64,000 bases of DNA, taken from positions 1,798,001-1,862,000 of the forward strand of contig NZ_CP072378.1 of the NCBI RefSeq assembly GCF_018128245.1, read 5' to 3'. The position numbers were made by a program, and so were the translations under genes. The DNA is from Leptotrichia sp. oral taxon 221 (GTDB taxonomy: Bacteria > Fusobacteriota > Fusobacteriia > Fusobacteriales > Leptotrichiaceae). This document shows, piece after piece, positions 36,723-47,700 of the stretch (positions within the stretch are counted from its first letter, which is position 1; every line of letters starts with the position of its first letter). The notes below the pieces were generated by a model. It ran no database searches. It saw only the letters and a program-made list of their open reading frames with translations, and had not been told where the DNA came from.

Positions 36723-36995
36723 TTATTTTTTACCTTTTTTTGCATCTTTCCCGTGTCCATAGAAAGTTCTTGTTGGTGCAAATTCACCTAATTTATGTCC
36801 TACCATTTCTTCTGTTACGTATACAGGTAAATGTTTTTTACCATTATATACTGCAAAAGTATGTCCAATAAATTGAGGGAATATAGTAGATCTTCTTGAC
36901 CATGTTTTAATAACTTGTTTTTTTTCTCCTAATGCTTCTACTTTCTTCAATAAATAAGCATCAACAAAAGGTCCTTTTTTTAATGAACGAGCCAT
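36723..36995 (-). CDS. rpsS: 30S ribosomal protein S19
   Basis: 90 residues. [18 protein letters not shown] and [18 protein letters not shown] are diagnostic. S19 sits in the small-subunit head. It is preceded by an unusual structured gap after rplB. Confidence 0.98.
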   Translation of the reverse strand: MARSLKKGPFVDAYLLKKVEALGEKKQVIKTWSRRSTIFPQFIGHTFAVYNGKKHLPVYVTEEMVGHKLGEFAPTRTFYGHGKDAKKGKK

Positions 36996-37029
36996 TCTTT
37001 CCTCCTTATCATCTCATCTTTAAGTTGAA

Positions 37030-37069
37030 AATGTTAGCTCACACACATAAAAGTGTGTTAAGCAACATT
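37030..37069 (-). other. Stable RNA hairpin between rplB and rpsS
   Basis: On the minus strand AATGTTGCTTAACACAC folds onto GTGTGTGAGCTAACATT, giving about 16 pairs with two single-base bulges and a 6-base loop. It lies 35 bases before rpsS. Only four Ts follow, so it is a weak terminator at best. An attenuator, a processing site or a ribosomal-protein binding site are options. Confidence 0.6.
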
Positions 37070-37094
37070 ATCATATATCATTTTGTTAACTTGA

Positions 37095-37922
37095 CTATTT
37101 TTTTCTTTTTCTAACAATAAATTTATCGCTAAGTTTTTTACCTCTTGTTTTCTTACCAAGAGTAGGTTTACCCCAAGGTGTAACTGGTGATTTTCTACCT
37201 ATAGGAGATCTACCTTCTCCTCCTCCATGAGGGTGATCTACAGGGTTCATTACTGATCCTCTTACGTGTGGTTTTCTTCCTAAATGTCTATTTCTTCCAG
37301 CTTTACCTAATGATACTAATGAGTGTTCAGAATTTCCTACTGCACCAATTGTTGCCATACATTCTTTATGAATTAATCTTAATTCTCCTGAAGGTAATTC
37401 AACGTGGCAATAAGTTCCTTCTTTAGCTACTAATCTTGCAGAAGTTCCTGCAGATCTTGCTAATTGTCCACCTTTTCCAGGCATCAACTCAACATTGTGA
37501 ATAACTGTCCCGATTGGTAAATCTTTTAATTTCAAAGCATTTCCTGGTTTGATTTCAGCACCTTCACCAGCTAATACTACATCACCTTTTTTCAATCCAT
37601 TTGGAGCTAAGATATATCTTTTTTCTCCATCAACGTAATGTAATAATGCAATGTTTGCAGTTCTGTTTGGATCGTATTCAAGAGTTGCTACTTTTGCAGG
37701 AACTCCTAATTTATTTCTTTTCCAATCAATAACTCTATATAATCTTTTATGACCTTTATGTCTATTTCTACCTGTTCTATGACCGTAGTTATCAATTCCA
37801 TAAGATGAACCTAATGGTTCTACTAATGATTTTTCAGGTCTTACTTTATCTAATTCATTATTAACTAATATCGACATATGCCTTGTCCCACTAGTTATTG
37901 GTTTTAACTTTTTAATTGGCAT
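37095..37922 (-). CDS. rplB: 50S ribosomal protein L2
   Basis: 275 residues. [32 protein letters not shown] and the [13 protein letters not shown] motif needed for peptidyl transferase assembly are present. It appears to start a separate transcript: a terminator and a TATAAT box lie between it and rplW. Confidence 0.98.
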   Translation of the reverse strand: MPIKKLKPITSGTRHMSILVNNELDKVRPEKSLVEPLGSSYGIDNYGHRTGRNRHKGHKRLYRVIDWKRNKLGVPAKVATLEYDPNRTANIALLHYVDGEKRYILAPNGLKKGDVVLAGEGAEIKPGNALKLKDLPIGTVIHNVELMPGKGGQLARSAGTSARLVAKEGTYCHVELPSGELRLIHKECMATIGAVGNSEHSLVSLGKAGRNRHLGRKPHVRGSVMNPVDHPHGGGEGRSPIGRKSPVTPWGKPTLGKKTRGKKLSDKFIVRKRKK

Positions 37923-37970
37923 AACTTTTATTACCTCTCTTCCTTAATTTCATTTTTTCACAACCTGTAT

Positions 37971-37976
37971 ATTATA
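37971..37976 (-). promoter_or_regulatory. -10 box of an internal promoter before rplB
   Basis: A perfect TATAAT (minus strand) about 49 bases before rplB, in a 139-base AT-rich gap. The -35 candidate TAGGAA (37994-37999) is poor. It directly follows the rplW terminator. Confidence 0.5.
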
Positions 37977-38035
37977 TCATTTTTATGAAATAATTCCTAT
38001 ACTAAAAAATATTTTTTTCATATATTTTTTATATC

Positions 38036-38069
38036 ATAAAAAGGATTCTGATAAATCAGAATTATCCTT
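38036..38069 (-). terminator. Terminator overlapping the end of rplW
   Basis: AAGGATAATTCTGAT pairs with ATCAGAATCCTT and is followed by TTTTAT on the minus strand. The left arm includes the rplW stop codon. This splits the S10 operon after rplW. Confidence 0.75.
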
Positions 38070-38346
38070 CATATGCTGCGATTGTTTCACCTTTTTTCAA
38101 TTTAACCATTGCTTTTTTTATAGCAGATGTTTTATAAACTGACATTCTAAATCTTTTTGCTTTTGGTTTAATATTCAAAGTATTTACGCTTTCAACTTTT
38201 ACATTGAATAATTTTTCAACAGCTTCTTTGATTTGAATTTTGTTTGCTCTTCTATCAACGATAAATACGTACTCATTATTTTCAAATAAGTTTCTAGCTT
38301 TTTCTGTATTCAATACTGGTTTTTTGATTATATCAGTAATATGCAT
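38062..38346 (-). CDS. rplW: 50S ribosomal protein L23
   Basis: 94 residues. [23 protein letters not shown] and [20 protein letters not shown] are typical. L23 docks signal recognition particle and trigger factor at the exit tunnel. The ATG shares one base with the rplD stop; the gene ends in a terminator hairpin. Confidence 0.97.
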   Translation of the reverse strand: MHITDIIKKPVLNTEKARNLFENNEYVFIVDRRANKIQIKEAVEKLFNVKVESVNTLNIKPKAKRFRMSVYKTSAIKKAMVKLKKGETIAAYEG

Positions 38347-38990
38347 TATGCTAACACCTCCTCGATAGTTGCAAGTGCTTCTTTAGTAACAATTACTTTA
38401 TCTTGTTTGATTAATGAATAAACATTAATTTCTCTTGAATTTAAAATTGAAACTTTTTTAATATTTCTAGCTGATAAATACAAGAAGTAATCTCTATCAG
38501 AAGTTTCATAAGAATCTTCAGTTACATATAATTGTTTAGTATCAGCAAAATTTAATGCTTTTGCAAATTCAACAAATGTTTTTGTTTTTGGTGCTTCTAA
38601 TGCAAAGTCATCTAAAACAATTAAGTTTCCTTCAATAATTTTTTGAGCTAATGCTGATCTTAAAGCTAATTTTCTAACTTTTTTATTAACTTTTTTAGCG
38701 TAATTTCTAGGTTTTGGTCCGTGAACAACTCCTCCACCTACCATGTGTGGTGCTCTTGTAGAACCTTGTCTAGCTCTTCCTGTTCCTTTTTGTCTAAAAG
38801 GTTTTCTTCCTCCACCTCTTACTTCTGCTCTTGTTTTTGTTGAGGCAGAACCTTGTCTTAAAGCTGCTAATTCAGCAACTAAAACTTCGTGCATTACAGA
38901 TTTATTTGGTTCAATACCAAATACTTCATTGTTTAATTCAACAGTTCCTGCTTGCGAACCATCTAATTTATAAATATTTAAAACTGGCAT
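38346..38990 (-). CDS. rplD: 50S ribosomal protein L4
   Basis: 214 residues. The tunnel loop is visible in [21 protein letters not shown]4 represses the S10 operon in gammaproteobacteria; here the hairpin before rplC is a place to look for comparable control. GAGGA upstream of the ATG. Confidence 0.97.
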   Translation of the reverse strand: MPVLNIYKLDGSQAGTVELNNEVFGIEPNKSVMHEVLVAELAALRQGSASTKTRAEVRGGGRKPFRQKGTGRARQGSTRAPHMVGGGVVHGPKPRNYAKKVNKKVRKLALRSALAQKIIEGNLIVLDDFALEAPKTKTFVEFAKALNFADTKQLYVTEDSYETSDRDYFLYLSARNIKKVSILNSREINVYSLIKQDKVIVTKEALATIEEVLA

Positions 38991-39011
38991 TTTATCCTCC
39001 TCTCTTTCCTA

Positions 39012-39638
39012 TTAGTATTTCTTAACCGATTTTTTAATAACTAAGTAACCATTTTTAGGTCCTGGTATTGCACCTTTTACTAATAAAAGGTTGTTTTCTA
39101 CATCAAATTTAATAACTCTTAAGTTTTGAACTGTTACTTGTTCATTACCTAATCTTCCAGCCATTTTTTTACCTTTAGGTACATTACTGTTTGATGCAGC
39201 ACCTCCAGCATTTGACCCTCCTAATCTATGGTTTCTAGAAACCCCATGTGAAGCTCTGTTTCCACCAAAGTTATGTCTTTTCATAACTCCTGCAGTCCCT
39301 TTACCTTTTGAAGTTCCTGTGATATCAACAAATTCGATTCCTTCTAATACGTCTACTTTAAATTCTTGTCCTAATTCATATGAAGCTGTATCAGCAACTT
39401 TGAATTCTTTTAAGAATTTTTTAGGAGTAATTCCTGCTTTTTTGAATAAACCTGCTTCTGGTTTATTTGTATTTTTTTCTTTTTTTTCATCAAATGCTAA
39501 TGTAATAGCATTGTATCCTTCTTTTTCATTTGTTTTAATTTGAACTACGAAGTTTGAACCAGCTTCGATAACTGTTACTGGTATTAATTTTTCATCTTCG
39601 AAAATTTGAGTCATTCCGATTTTTTTACCTAATATCAT
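39012..39638 (-). CDS. rplC: 50S ribosomal protein L3
   Basis: 208 residues. MILGKKIGMTQIFEDEKLIPVT and the long extension HNFGGNRASHGVSRNHRLGG identify L3. The ribosome site AGGAGG follows a structured 83-base gap after rpsJ. Confidence 0.98.
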   Translation of the reverse strand: MILGKKIGMTQIFEDEKLIPVTVIEAGSNFVVQIKTNEKEGYNAITLAFDEKKEKNTNKPEAGLFKKAGITPKKFLKEFKVADTASYELGQEFKVDVLEGIEFVDITGTSKGKGTAGVMKRHNFGGNRASHGVSRNHRLGGSNAGGAASNSNVPKGKKMAGRLGNEQVTVQNLRVIKFDVENNLLLVKGAIPGPKNGYLVIKKSVKKY

Positions 39639-39673
39639 TTTATTTATTTATCCTCCTTAATATATTGGTTGAC

Positions 39674-39703
39674 ATTGAATTAAGGAAAATTCCTCAATCC
39701 AAT
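39674..39703 (-). other. RNA hairpin between rpsJ and rplC
   Basis: On the minus strand ATTGGATTGAGGAA pairs with TTCCTTAATTCAAT, 14 pairs with two G-U, two-base loop; TTGG/CCAA outside can extend it to about 39665-39708. No T run follows, so a regulatory or processing role is likelier than termination. Confidence 0.6.
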
Positions 39704-39721
39704 TGCCAACATGTACTAAGC

Positions 39722-40027
39722 TTATAATTGCTTAATTTCTATTCCTACACCTGATGGTAAGTTTAATGATCCTAACGCAGCCATTATTTGTTGACTAGAA
39801 TTTTTAATTTCAACAAATCTTCTGTGTATTCTCATTTCAAATTGTTCTCTTGAATCTTTATTAACATGTACAGATCTTAAAACTGTATATTTTTTAGTTT
39901 TAGTTGGTAAAGGTAATGGACCAGCTAATTCTGAACCATTTTTCTTTACTACTTCTGCAATTTTTTTTGCAGATTGATCTAATAATTTATGATCATAAGA
40001 TTGAAGATATATTCTGATTTTATCCAA
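39722..40027 (-). CDS. rpsJ: 30S ribosomal protein S10
   Basis: 101 residues. KIRIYLQSYDHKLLDQSAKKI and GPLPLPTKTKKYTVLRSVHVNKDSREQFEMR are diagnostic. It is also the NusE antitermination factor. TTG start at 40027 behind AGGAGG. It directly follows tuf, so the str and S10 groups appear joined. Confidence 0.98.
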   Translation of the reverse strand: MDKIRIYLQSYDHKLLDQSAKKIAEVVKKNGSELAGPLPLPTKTKKYTVLRSVHVNKDSREQFEMRIHRRFVEIKNSSQQIMAALGSLNLPSGVGIEIKQL

Positions 40028-40052
40028 AGTTTTTTCCTCCTATAATTTTTGA

Positions 40053-41237
40053 CTATTTAGTAATAGTTGCAACTACTCCTGAAGCTACTGTTCTTCCACC
40101 TTCTCTAATCGCAAATCTTAATCCTTCTTCCATTGCAATTGGGTGAATTAATTCTACTGTCATTTCAATGTTATCTCCAGGCATTACCATTTCTACTCCT
40201 TCTGGTAAGTTTACTTCTCCTGTAATATCAGTTGTTCTGAAATAGAATTGTGGTTTGTATCCTGTAAAGAATGGAGTATGTCTTCCTCCTTCATCTTTTG
40301 TCAATACATATACTTCTGATTTAAATCCTGTATGTGGAGTGATTGTTCCTGGTTTTGCCAACACTTGTCCTCTTTCCACTTCTTCTTTCTTAGTTCCTCT
40401 TAATAATGCTCCTATATTATCTCCAGCTTGTCCTGAATCTAATAATTTTCTGAACATTTCTACTCCTGTTACTGTTGTTTTTGAAGTTGGTTTAATTCCT
40501 ACGATTTCTACTTCTTCTCCAACTTTTACTACTCCTCTTTCTACTCTTCCTGTTACAACTGTTCCTCTTCCTGTAATTGTGAATACATCTTCAATTGGCA
40601 TAAGGAATGGTTGGTCAATTGGTCTTTCTGGTGTTGGAATATATTCATCCACTGCATCCATCAATTCTACAATTGCATCTATCCATTTTTGTTCTCCATT
40701 TAATGCTCCTAATGAAGATCCTTTGATTACTGGTACGTCATCTCCTGGGAATCCGTATTCGTTTAATAATTCTCTTACTTCCATTTCTACTAATTCTAAT
40801 AATTCTTCGTCGTCTACCATATCTACTTTATTCAAGTATACTACGATGTAAGGTACACCTACTTGTCTTGCCAACAAGATATGTTCTCTTGTTTGAGGCA
40901 TTGGACCATCTGCTGCTGATACTACTAAGATAGCTCCATCCATTTGAGCTGCTCCTGTAATCATATTTTTTACATAGTCAGCATGTCCTGGACAGTCTAC
41001 GTGAGCGTAGTGTCTTTTTTCTGTTTCATACTCAATGTGAGCTGTGTTAATTGTAATTCCTCTTTCTCTTTCTTCAGGAGCTTGGTCAATGTTTTCAAAA
41101 TCAACTTTTTCAGCTAACCCTTTTTCAGCTAATACTTTTGAAATTGCTGCTGTTGTTGTTGTTTTACCGTGGTCAACGTGACCGATTGTTCCTATGTTTA
41201 CGTGTGGTTTACTTCTCTCGAATTTAGCTTTTGCCAT
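40053..41237 (-). CDS. tuf: Elongation factor Tu
   Basis: 394 residues. G motifs [17 protein letters not shown] and NKVD are intact; domains 2 and 3 follow ([32 protein letters not shown]). It delivers aminoacyl-tRNA to the ribosome. Codon use is noticeably more uniform than in neighbours, as expected for high expression. A perfect 11-bp hairpin lies in its leader. Confidence 0.99.
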   Translation of the reverse strand: MAKAKFERSKPHVNIGTIGHVDHGKTTTTAAISKVLAEKGLAEKVDFENIDQAPEERERGITINTAHIEYETEKRHYAHVDCPGHADYVKNMITGAAQMDGAILVVSAADGPMPQTREHILLARQVGVPYIVVYLNKVDMVDDEELLELVEMEVRELLNEYGFPGDDVPVIKGSSLGALNGEQKWIDAIVELMDAVDEYIPTPERPIDQPFLMPIEDVFTITGRGTVVTGRVERGVVKVGEEVEIVGIKPTSKTTVTGVEMFRKLLDSGQAGDNIGALLRGTKKEEVERGQVLAKPGTITPHTGFKSEVYVLTKDEGGRHTPFFTGYKPQFYFRTTDITGEVNLPEGVEMVMPGDNIEMTVELIHPIAMEEGLRFAIREGGRTVASGVVATITK

Positions 41238-41287
41238 TTCTTATTTCCTCCAGATATTTTAAATTTATATTTTATTTCTAATTTGAA

Positions 41288-41326
41288 GACTTTCTATTCT
41301 ATTGATAACTTAACAAATAGAAAGTC
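41288..41326 (-). other. RNA hairpin between fusA and tuf
   Basis: GACTTTCTATT pairs perfectly with AATAGAAAGTC around a 17-base loop, 50 bases before tuf and 17 bases after fusA. No T run follows. Confidence 0.55.
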
Positions 41327-41342
41327 GTTCACATTTTATTTA

Positions 41343-43427
41343 CTATTTTCCTTGTCTTTCTTTAATAACTTGATCTGCAATATTTTTAGGTACTTCTACA
41401 TATTTTTCAAATTCCATTGAATAAGATGCTCTACCTTGTGTTTTAGATCTTAGGTCAGTTGCGTAACCAAACATTTGAGATAATGGTACTTCTGAGTTAA
41501 TAATTTTCGCATTATTTCTGTCAGTCATTCCTGATACTTGTCCTCTTCTTGAGTTCAAGTCACCAATAACATCTCCCATGTATTCTTCTGGAGTAGTAAC
41601 TTCTACTTTGAAGATTGGTTCTAATAATACTGCATTTGCTGCTCTTAAGGCTTTTTTAATTGCCATAGATCCAGCTATTTTAAATGCCATTTCTGATGAA
41701 TCCACTTCATGGTAAGATCCGTCATATAATGTTACTTTTACATCTTGAACTGGATATCCTGCAACAACTCCAGCTTCTAATGCTTCTTGAATTCCTTTAT
41801 CTACTGCAGGAATGTATTCTCTTGGAATAGCTCCTCCTGTAATTTGGTTAATAAATTCATAACCTTTATCTGGATTAGGTTCAACTTTAATTTTAACATG
41901 TCCGTATTGACCTCTACCTCCAGATTGTTTAGCATATTTTTCTTCAACATCAGCGCTTCCGTTGATTGTTTCTCTATATGCAACTTGTGGTTTACCTACA
42001 TTTGCTTCAACTTTGAATTCACGTTTCATTCTATCTACGATAATTTCCAAGTGTAATTCTCCCATTCCAGCGATCAATGTTTGACCAGTTTCTTGGTTAG
42101 TTGTAACTTTAAATGTTGGATCTTCTTCAGCTAATTTAGCTAATGCTGTACCCATTTTTTCTTGGTCAGCTTTTGTTTTTGGTTCAACAGCTATTTGAAT
42201 AACTGTATCAGGGAATTCCATTTTTTCCAAGATAATTGGAGCATTTTCAGCACACAATGTATCTCCTGTTGTAGTATCTTTCAACCCTACTGCTGCAGCA
42301 ATATCTCCAGAGTAAACTGTTTCCAATTCTTCTCTTTTGTTTGCGTGCATTTGAAGTAATCTTCCCATTCTTTCTTTTTTACCTTTAGTAGAGTTTAATA
42401 CATAAGATCCTTTTTCTAATATTCCTGAATAAACTCTGAAGAATGATAATCTTCCTACAAATGGATCCGTAATAATTTTGAACGCTAATGCTGAGAATGG
42501 AGCATCGTCTCCCATTTCTCTTTCGATAGGTTCTTCAGTTTTAGGATCAGTTCCTTTAATTTTTCCACCGTTGATGTCTAATGGTGATGGCATATAAGCA
42601 ACTACTGCATCAAGTAATGGTTGAATTCCTTTGTTTTTAAATGCAGTTCCGCACAATACAGGTACAACAGTTCCTTCGATTGTAGCAGCTCTTAATGCTT
42701 TTTTGATTTCTTCTTCAGAAATTTCTTCTCCACCAAAATATTTTTCCATTAATTCATCATCAGTTTCAACTACAGATTCAATCATATGTTCTCTAGCTGC
42801 TTGAGCTTCATCAACTAACTCTGCTCTTATATCAACTATTTCATAGTCAGCTCCCATAGTTTCATCTTTAAATAAATATTCTTTCATTGTTACTAAATCA
42901 ATAATTCCTTCGAAATTATCTTCAGCACCAATTGGTAATTGGATAGGTACACCGTTTCCACCTAATTTTTCTTTAATATCGTTAACGCACATATCGAAAT
43001 CTGCTCCAACTCTATCCATTTTATTAAAGAAAGCCATTCTTGGAACGTTGTATTTATCAGCTTGTCTCCAAACTGTTTCAGATTGTGGTTGAACACCATC
43101 AACTGCTGAGAATACTGCAACAGCTCCATCTAATACTCTTAAAGATCTTTCAACTTCAACTGTAAAGTCAACGTGACCTGGTGTATCTATGATGTTAATT
43201 CTGTGTTTATTCCAAAATGCAGTTGTTGCTGCTGATGTAATTGTGATTCCTCTTTCTTGTTCTTGTTCCATGTAATCCATTGTAGCGGCTCCTTCGTGAA
43301 CCTCTCCAATTTTATGGTTAACTCCTGTATAGAATAAAATTCTTTCAGTAGTAGTCGTTTTTCCGGCATCAATATGAGCCATGATACCAATATTTCTAGT
43401 ATCTTTTAAAGCAACTTTTCTTGCCAT
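41343..43427 (-). CDS. fusA: Elongation factor G
   Basis: 694 residues. GTPase motifs [24 protein letters not shown] and NKMD lead into domains II-V ([16 protein letters not shown] in domain IV). It drives translocation. Standard place between rpsG and tuf. Confidence 0.99.
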   Translation of the reverse strand: MARKVALKDTRNIGIMAHIDAGKTTTTERILFYTGVNHKIGEVHEGAATMDYMEQEQERGITITSAATTAFWNKHRINIIDTPGHVDFTVEVERSLRVLDGAVAVFSAVDGVQPQSETVWRQADKYNVPRMAFFNKMDRVGADFDMCVNDIKEKLGGNGVPIQLPIGAEDNFEGIIDLVTMKEYLFKDETMGADYEIVDIRAELVDEAQAAREHMIESVVETDDELMEKYFGGEEISEEEIKKALRAATIEGTVVPVLCGTAFKNKGIQPLLDAVVAYMPSPLDINGGKIKGTDPKTEEPIEREMGDDAPFSALAFKIITDPFVGRLSFFRVYSGILEKGSYVLNSTKGKKERMGRLLQMHANKREELETVYSGDIAAAVGLKDTTTGDTLCAENAPIILEKMEFPDTVIQIAVEPKTKADQEKMGTALAKLAEEDPTFKVTTNQETGQTLIAGMGELHLEIIVDRMKREFKVEANVGKPQVAYRETINGSADVEEKYAKQSGGRGQYGHVKIKVEPNPDKGYEFINQITGGAIPREYIPAVDKGIQEALEAGVVAGYPVQDVKVTLYDGSYHEVDSSEMAFKIAGSMAIKKALRAANAVLLEPIFKVEVTTPEEYMGDVIGDLNSRRGQVSGMTDRNNAKIINSEVPLSQMFGYATDLRSKTQGRASYSMEFEKYVEVPKNIADQVIKERQGK

Positions 43428-43500
43428 TCTGATGTTTCCTCCTTCTAAATATTAAGCAGTTAAATAATTCAGATAATTAAATAAACTATACTTTAACGAA

Positions 43501-43971
<471 letters not shown>

Positions 43972-44001
43972 TTATTTGTCCTCCTTACTTCTTAGTTTTA
44001 A

Positions 44002-44385
44002 TTAATTAGCGCCTGCCGCTGGTTTTTTTGTTCCGTATCTTGATCTAGCTTGTCTTCTGTTTACTACTCCCGCAGTATCTAAAGCACCTCTGATTATTTT
44101 ATATCTAACCCCTGGTAAATCTTTTGTTCTTCCTCCTCTTAAAAGAACGATACTGTGTTCTTGTAAGTTATGTCCGATTCCTGGAATATAAGCAGTAACT
44201 TCAATTCCATTTACTAATTTAACCCTTGCTACTTTTCTTAAGGCTGAGTTTGGTTTTTTAGGTGTAGTTGTATATACTCTTACACAAACCCCTCTTTTTT
44301 GTGGATTACCTTTTAACGCAGGTGATTTTTTCTTTTTCTCTGTTGTTTTTCTACCAAATCTTACTAATTGATTAATAGTAGGCAT
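44002..44385 (-). CDS. rpsL: 30S ribosomal protein S12
   Basis: 127 residues. The streptomycin-region loops [17 protein letters not shown] and [10 protein letters not shown] are wild-type in appearance. First gene of the long ribosomal run; it has a leader of about 220 bases with two hairpins. Confidence 0.98.
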   Translation of the reverse strand: MPTINQLVRFGRKTTEKKKKSPALKGNPQKRGVCVRVYTTTPKKPNSALRKVARVKLVNGIEVTAYIPGIGHNLQEHSIVLLRGGRTKDLPGVRYKIIRGALDTAGVVNRRQARSRYGTKKPAAGAN

Positions 44386-44604
44386 ATTTTCCTCCTCCCA
44401 ACTTTCTTCAAATTTTATATATAATTTCTCGTCATTTTTTATAAACTAAAACTTTTTTAAAAGCTCATCCCTTCAATCTACACCCTAATTTGTAGGGCAT
44501 AATGTATACCCATTTATAAGTATAGCGATTTACTCTAAATTTACTAAAAAATATGTTTTTTTACATATTTTCTGAAGATTTAGTTTATGAGTTATAACTT
44601 ACTT
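44386..44604 (-). other. Structured 5' leader of the rpsL operon
   Basis: About 220 untranslated bases. On the minus strand AAAATATGT/ACATATTTT followed by a T run (44548-44571) looks like a weak attenuator, and CCCTA/TAGGG (44483-44497) is a short stem nearer the gene. No open frame is seen. The upstream rest of the gap to the amylase gene (44634-44750) is plain AT-rich sequence. Confidence 0.45.
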
Positions 44605-44633
44605 ATTTTATACTATTTAAGCCATTATGTCAA
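44605..44633 (-). promoter_or_regulatory. Main promoter of the rpsL ribosomal operon
   Basis: A consensus TTGACA (44628-44633), 17 bases, TAAAAT (44605-44610) on the minus strand. Confidence 0.75.
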
Positions 44634-44753
44634 GGTCTTTATTGAGTTTTTGTTAAAATTATCGAAATTTTATTATATAAATTATATATCTTTTATATAG
44701 TTAATATTTATATAATATATTTTTTGAAATAACAATTGTAATTGTAATAGAGA

Positions 44754-44773
44754 AGTGAGCAACTTGACTCACT
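44754..44773 (-). terminator. Possible weak terminator after the amylase gene
   Basis: AGTGAG and CTCACT pair over an 8-base loop, 18 bases after the stop. The following TCTCT is a poor T tract. Confidence 0.35.
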
Positions 44774-44790
44774 CCCTAAAATTTTAGTTT

Positions 44791-47700
44791 CTAATAATTC
44801 CAACGTTTCAATATTACACCTTGTTTAGCTTTTAGACTAATATTAATTTTTCCATTCATGCTAACTTTTACAAATTTTTCTGAAATTAAATCTAGGAATC
44901 TTTCTCCTGGATAATCAGTTAAAAATTCGATATCTTTATAGTCATTGAATGAATTATTTATAACTGTTATTATTGAACGGTCTTCATTTTTACGTTCATA
45001 AGCTATAATGTCTCTTTGATCATCTGCTAATAATTCTTTGAATTTACCATATACTAGCACTCTGTTTTTTCTACGAATTTTTATTAATTTTTTGTACCAG
45101 AATAATAAGTCTTCGTCTACTTTTTGCTCATATCTTTCTTCTTTATTCAAGAATGATGGATTTTTTTCTTCATCATACATAAATTCTTTCCAAAGCATTG
45201 GTTTTCTACAATAAGGGTCAGTAGCTCCCCACATTCCCACTTCATCACCGTAATATAACATCGGTGCTCCAATATATGTCATTTGGAAAATTGATATTAA
45301 TTTTAATACATCTTTTGGTTTTATTTTGCTATTTATCCAGTCAATTGATGTATTTGGATGATAGTTAGAAGCTAGGTCTGGTCTTATTGAGTTATAACCT
45401 TTTTCTAATTGTTTTCCTTCTTCTAAGTTTCTACCTAAAATATCATTTACAATTCTTGAATATAGTCTATCTGTATCGTGTGAACCATTTAAATTTTGTG
45501 ATGCTTGTAGAGATTGATATGGATACCATGAACGTTTTTCTCTCAATTCATTGAAGAAATCAGTTGCTTTTAATTTGTATCTTTCTCCACCTTCTCTACT
45601 GTGATTTATAAAATATCCGATAACAGTTTTTAGCCATTCGTAGTTCATAACTGTATCAAATTTATTACCATAATTAATATCATTTGAAGCATTTCCCCAC
45701 AATTCTGCTGTAATATAGGCTTCTTGTTTGCATCCTTTAACGACTTGTCGCCATTCATTCCAGAAATTTTGATTTTCAAGACAGTTTGGTACATCTAGTC
45801 TCCATCCGTCTATTCCATCATCTTCCATCCAGTTTTTACTTTCTTTTCCATCAGGTCCATACATCCATTTTCTTGTAATATTAAAGATATAATCCTTATA
45901 TTGTTCATTGAAAGTATTGAATTCTGGTAACGAATTAAATCCTCCCCAAGCGTTATAAATTAAACGTTTTTTATTTTTCATAATCAAATCATATGCTTCT
46001 TCATCTGACAAATCGTCTGTCACAGGAATATGATTTGTAAAATCTTTAATTTTATACCAATCTTTATATTGAGAAGTTTCTCCATCAGCTAACACCATAT
46101 TGAATGTCCAGTGTCTGTCACTACTATGATTGAAAACTCCATCAAAAATTACTCTTATTCCATTTTTATGTAATTCTTTTATAAAATCAACCATAATTAA
46201 ATCAGATTCTGTCCAAACCCAAGTTTCTGGATCTTCAGTTTCACCATAACCATTTTTACCTTTATTTTCACCTTTTAAGTTAACTTCTAATAATTTTAAT
46301 TCACTGTTATTAATTGCTTGTTTTCCTAGAACGTCGATGTATGTTTTATTGTTGTATTTATTGGATTTATTAACTTTTACATCGTATTTTTCACCACTTG
46401 TTCTGATTGTACCAAAGTCTGGTGAAATATGTCTGAAATCATTTGCACCATATTTATGATTTTGGTATGAGAAAAATACTGGGTTTAACCATATTGCGTT
46501 TATTCCCAATTCTTTTAAATAAGGAATTTTTTCTTTGATACCTTGAATATCTCCTCCGTACATTCTCGCATATTTCAAGCTATAATCAACTTTTTTCTCT
46601 CCAGCTTTTTCCCAATCAGTTCTATCAGAGAAATCAGAAGTCCATCTATTTCTATCAAATTTTCCATAGACATTATTTAATTTTTCCCATTTATATTTTT
46701 CGATAAATTTATTTTCATGTAATTCATTTATACTAAATTCTTCTGGTCCAAATTCATTGAAAATGGCATCATTGTAGTGATTCCCATTGTAGAATCTATC
46801 TGGGAAAAGATTATACCAAATGGCTTCTTTTGACCAATCTGGAACATCAAAAATTTGAATATCTTCTCTAGTTGTTTTGATAACCATTCTTTCTGGTTTT
46901 TCTTCATGTAATTTTCCATTAAAGTAAACTTTCTTTCCACCATCTTCCAAAATAAAATAATACATGATTTTATCTACTTTTCTACCACAATCTACTATTC
47001 TTTGGAAATAGTCAAAACTATTTGTTTTATCACTAAATCTTTCTAGCTCATAAATCATTTCATAGCTATCTTCTTCTGATAAAACAATACTTATGTAGGC
47101 TCTTTCCACATCTTCAATTTGTGTTCTTATTTTAAATTCATAGTCTCTGTCTGATATCTTATTAAAATATTTCAAACTTTTATAATCATGAACAATTGCC
47201 TTTAAATCGCTTTCTTTTTCTTTCGTATCATAAACAAATTTTCCATCACCCATATATCCTTTTGGGAATAATTCTCCTCTTTCTCCAAGAATTAATTTCA
47301 AATTTTCTCCTTCAGGATACCATTTTCCATCAATTACATATTTATACTCATAAACACCATTTCCAGGGATCATTGTTATTTCATAAATTGTATCTGACAG
47401 CTTTTTCACAGGTTCACTTATTGGTCTCCACCCTGTTTCTTCACTTGCAACTTCAACTTTTTCAACATCTTTCAAGCCATATTTTTTTATATCCACTTTC
47501 GTTCTGAAAAATTTTGTTTTTGATAAAATGAATTTTTCTCTTTCTGGATAATATTCTACTAAAATATCAATTCCTGCTTGGAATCCTGTTATTGCTTTTG
47601 GTCTTCCTGTTAATTCTACCCTTGCTTCAAAAACAGTAGCAAAAGGCGATGTATGGTTGTAGGTAACTGATTTTATAATTTCATCTTGATAACTTATTTC

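Noticed and set aside
40255-40851. 198-codon plus-strand frame opposite tuf
   Set aside because: Antisense shadow caused by biased codon use of EF-Tu.
44386-44790. Possible riboswitch or small gene in the 405-base gap before rpsL
   Set aside because: No known riboswitch core or open frame seen; a consensus promoter and a leader with simple stems explain it.
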